This document shows, piece after piece, positions 62,796 to 64,000 of a DNA stretch of 64,000 nucleotides. Source of the DNA: Mesorhizobium australicum (lineage in GTDB: Bacteria > Pseudomonadota > Alphaproteobacteria > Rhizobiales > Rhizobiaceae); NCBI RefSeq assembly GCF_900177325.1, contig NZ_FXBL01000004.1, forward strand, positions 62,001-126,000. The letters are read 5' to 3'. Below the pieces are notes generated by a model. It was not told the DNA's origin. It did no database searches and saw nothing but the letters and a program-made list of their open reading frames with translations. Position 1 is the first letter of the stretch. Each line of letters starts with the position of its first letter. The translations under genes and the position numbers were made by a program.

Positions 62796-64000
62796 TACTG
62801 GCGGCCGGTGCCTGTCACGAGGGCGCGAGCGGCTCGATGCCCTTCAAAAACGGCCTGCAAAAGAGAACGCGGCGCATGCGCATCTCCGATCGAGCTGACA
62901 ACCAAGGCCTGCGCTTGCAGTTCGTTCATAAACAAGGTTTGCGCCTGTCCGCGCATGGCAAGCACCAGCTTGTCAAACGGGCCGCACCGTTCCTCCTTCC
63001 CTAGCGAGGTCTCCGCCAGGATCAGCGAGCCATTATCAAGTCCCAAGAGCTTGACTCGCGTCCGCACCAACACCCTGCTGGCGCGAAGACGCTCCAGCGC
63101 GGTCATGCGGCTGTAGATGTTGATGTCCCAGAGTGGCGAGTCGGGCTGACTGAAGAACGAGACTTCAGCACCGGCGCCGGCAAGGGTTTCTGCCGTCGAC
63201 AGAGCGCCCCAACTTCCGGTCTCATCCCAGATGGCCACCCGTGCGCCGTGCCACGAATCCCTCGGTGCGGTAAGAGCGTCGTCGACGGAAATCCCCGCCT
63301 CGAAACCACGGCGGACCGTCGTTTCGTTTGTAGCACCGTTGGCGAGCAGGACGCGATCCGGCGCGAAGGCACGAATCTCGTTGACGTCGGCGCGTTTGCC
63401 AAGGACAACACTGACGCCCGCCTTCGCCGCCTGTTCGATCAGGAAGTCGCGCATCCTATGGAGGTCGCTCCGCCCGGCGCCAGCCCCGGCCACATTGAGC
63501 TTTCCGCCCAGGCTGCCCGTGGCTTCCCATAGCCAGACGCGATGTCCCAACTCAGACGCCACGCGGGCAGCTTCGAGCCCGGCAGGACCGCCGCCGACGA
63601 CAAGCAGCCGCAAAGGAGCGACATCGTTAGGACGGCCTTCGAGCCAATACCCCTCTCGGCCTACGCGGGGATTCATCATGCACGTAATCGGCTGGTTTGT
63701 CGCCAGTTGCTCAATGCAGAAATTCGACGCAATGCACGGGCGGATGTCCGCTTCGCGACCGGCCTGCGTCTTGGCGATAATCTGCGGATCAGCGATATGC
63801 GCCCGCATCATGCCGACCATGTCGATCTTGCCTGTCGAGAGCGCGTCCTCCGCATCCGACAAGGAGGTGTATCGTGCAGCCGTCAGAAGAGGAATGTCGC
63901 CGATGAGCTCGCGCATCCTCAGTGTCGTATCGAGATAGGGATGGCGCGGCGCGCTCATGTCGGGGACATGATAGCCGATGCTTGGCCAGTTATAGGACGC
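62795..64000 (-). CDS. OYE-FAD fusion flavoenzyme, C-terminal part (5' end outside window)
   Basis: The frame is open to the window edge, about 402 codons. Seen are the end of the FMN barrel (MVGMMRAHIADPQIIAK), an Fe-S region CIASNFC ... ITCMMNPRVGRE, and the FAD/NAD(P) domain (LLVVGGGPAGLEAARVASEL). The Fe-S motif has Ser where the paralogue at 51766 has the second Cys and is one residue shorter, which I associate with StcD-like demethylases. Heads a tight operon with the lyase, CoA-transferase and aconitase genes. Confidence 0.82.
   Translation of the reverse strand, partial: ASYNWPSIGYHVPDMSAPRHPYLDTTLRMRELIGDIPLLTAARYTSLSDAEDALSTGKIDMVGMMRAHIADPQIIAKTQAGREADIRPCIASNFCIEQLATNQPITCMMNPRVGREGYWLEGRPNDVAPLRLLVVGGGPAGLEAARVASELGHRVWLWEATGSLGGKLNVAGAGAGRSDLHRMRDFLIEQAAKAGVSVVLGKRADVNEIRAFAPDRVLLANGATNETTVRRGFEAGISVDDALTAPRDSWHGARVAIWDETGSWGALSTAETLAGAGAEVSFFSQPDSPLWDINIYSRMTALERLRASRVLVRTRVKLLGLDNGSLILAETSLGKEERCGPFDKLVLAMRGQAQTLFMNELQAQALVVSSIGDAHAPRSLLQAVFEGHRAARALVTGTGRQ

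Noticed and set aside
1..64000. CRISPR array, phage genes or toxin-antitoxin pair
   Set aside because: No regularly spaced repeats, structural phage genes or small paired genes of that type were seen.

Overview
The window looks like a chromosome segment of an alphaproteobacterium of the order Hyphomicrobiales (Rhizobiales), probably close to the Rhizobiaceae. Reasons: high GC with heavy third-position GC bias, the imuA-imuB-dnaE2 mutagenesis operon behind an alphaproteobacterial LexA box (GAAC-N7-GAAC), the house-keeping order Trm112 / Lon-N / thioredoxin-TPR / ProXp-ala / tRNA-Gly, and many Liv-type transporters. This is inference from gene content; no database was searched.

Layout. (1) 1-9.7 kb, core: end of a CitE/HpcH-type lyase gene, DUF1737, a zincin, SOS mutasome genes, four small conserved genes and tRNA-Gly(GCC). 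(2) 9.7-11.9 kb, a scar: about 600 bp without a gene, a LysR regulator, then three collinear fragments of lost genes (livM, iolD and iolB; iolD and iolB are joined at one deletion point). (3) 11.9-18.6 kb: a CoxG-like protein divergent from a molybdenum hydroxylase operon (FAD, 2Fe-2S and Mo subunits) with a metallo-beta-lactamase-fold hydrolase gene inserted between the small and large subunits, followed by a tandem-domain HxlR regulator. (4) 18.6-29.9 kb: Liv transporter 1, enoyl-CoA hydratase, SDR, acyl-CoA ligase, Fe-alcohol dehydrogenase, thioesterase and aldehyde dehydrogenase. (5) 29.9-44 kb: IclR regulator, enoyl-CoA hydratase, Liv transporter 2, LigI-like amidohydrolase, class III CoA-transferase, a pair of acyl-CoA dehydrogenases, another enoyl-CoA hydratase, an OYE-family reductase and a second, nearly identical Fe-alcohol dehydrogenase. 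(6) 44-46.2 kb: a second tandem HxlR regulator divergent from an XdhC-like molybdenum-enzyme maturation factor. (7) 46.4-53.8 kb: Liv transporter 3, SDR and an OYE-FAD fusion flavoenzyme, visibly more AT-rich. (8) 54.4-58.1 kb: polar amino-acid ABC transporter and an IclR regulator. (9) 58.2-64 kb: aconitase, CoA-transferase and citryl-CoA-lyase-like genes behind a second OYE-FAD fusion enzyme that runs off the window.

How it fits together. From the tRNA gene onward the window reads as a catabolic accessory region: three complete Liv uptake systems, each next to acyl-CoA or redox enzymes and its own regulator. The substrates are not determinable from sequence. The most notable unexplained signal is an 18-bp box (GTCTAATAATGCAAGTTA and relatives) found five times, always in the control region of the Mo-hydroxylase operon, Liv transporter 1, the HxlR/XdhC pair, the HxlR1 gene, or the decayed locus. 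It suggests one regulon run by the tandem HxlR proteins. Two further operator families sit around the two IclR genes. The aconitase / CoA-transferase / citryl-CoA-lyase cassette could be a dedicated route from a tricarboxylate to acetyl-CoA and oxaloacetate.
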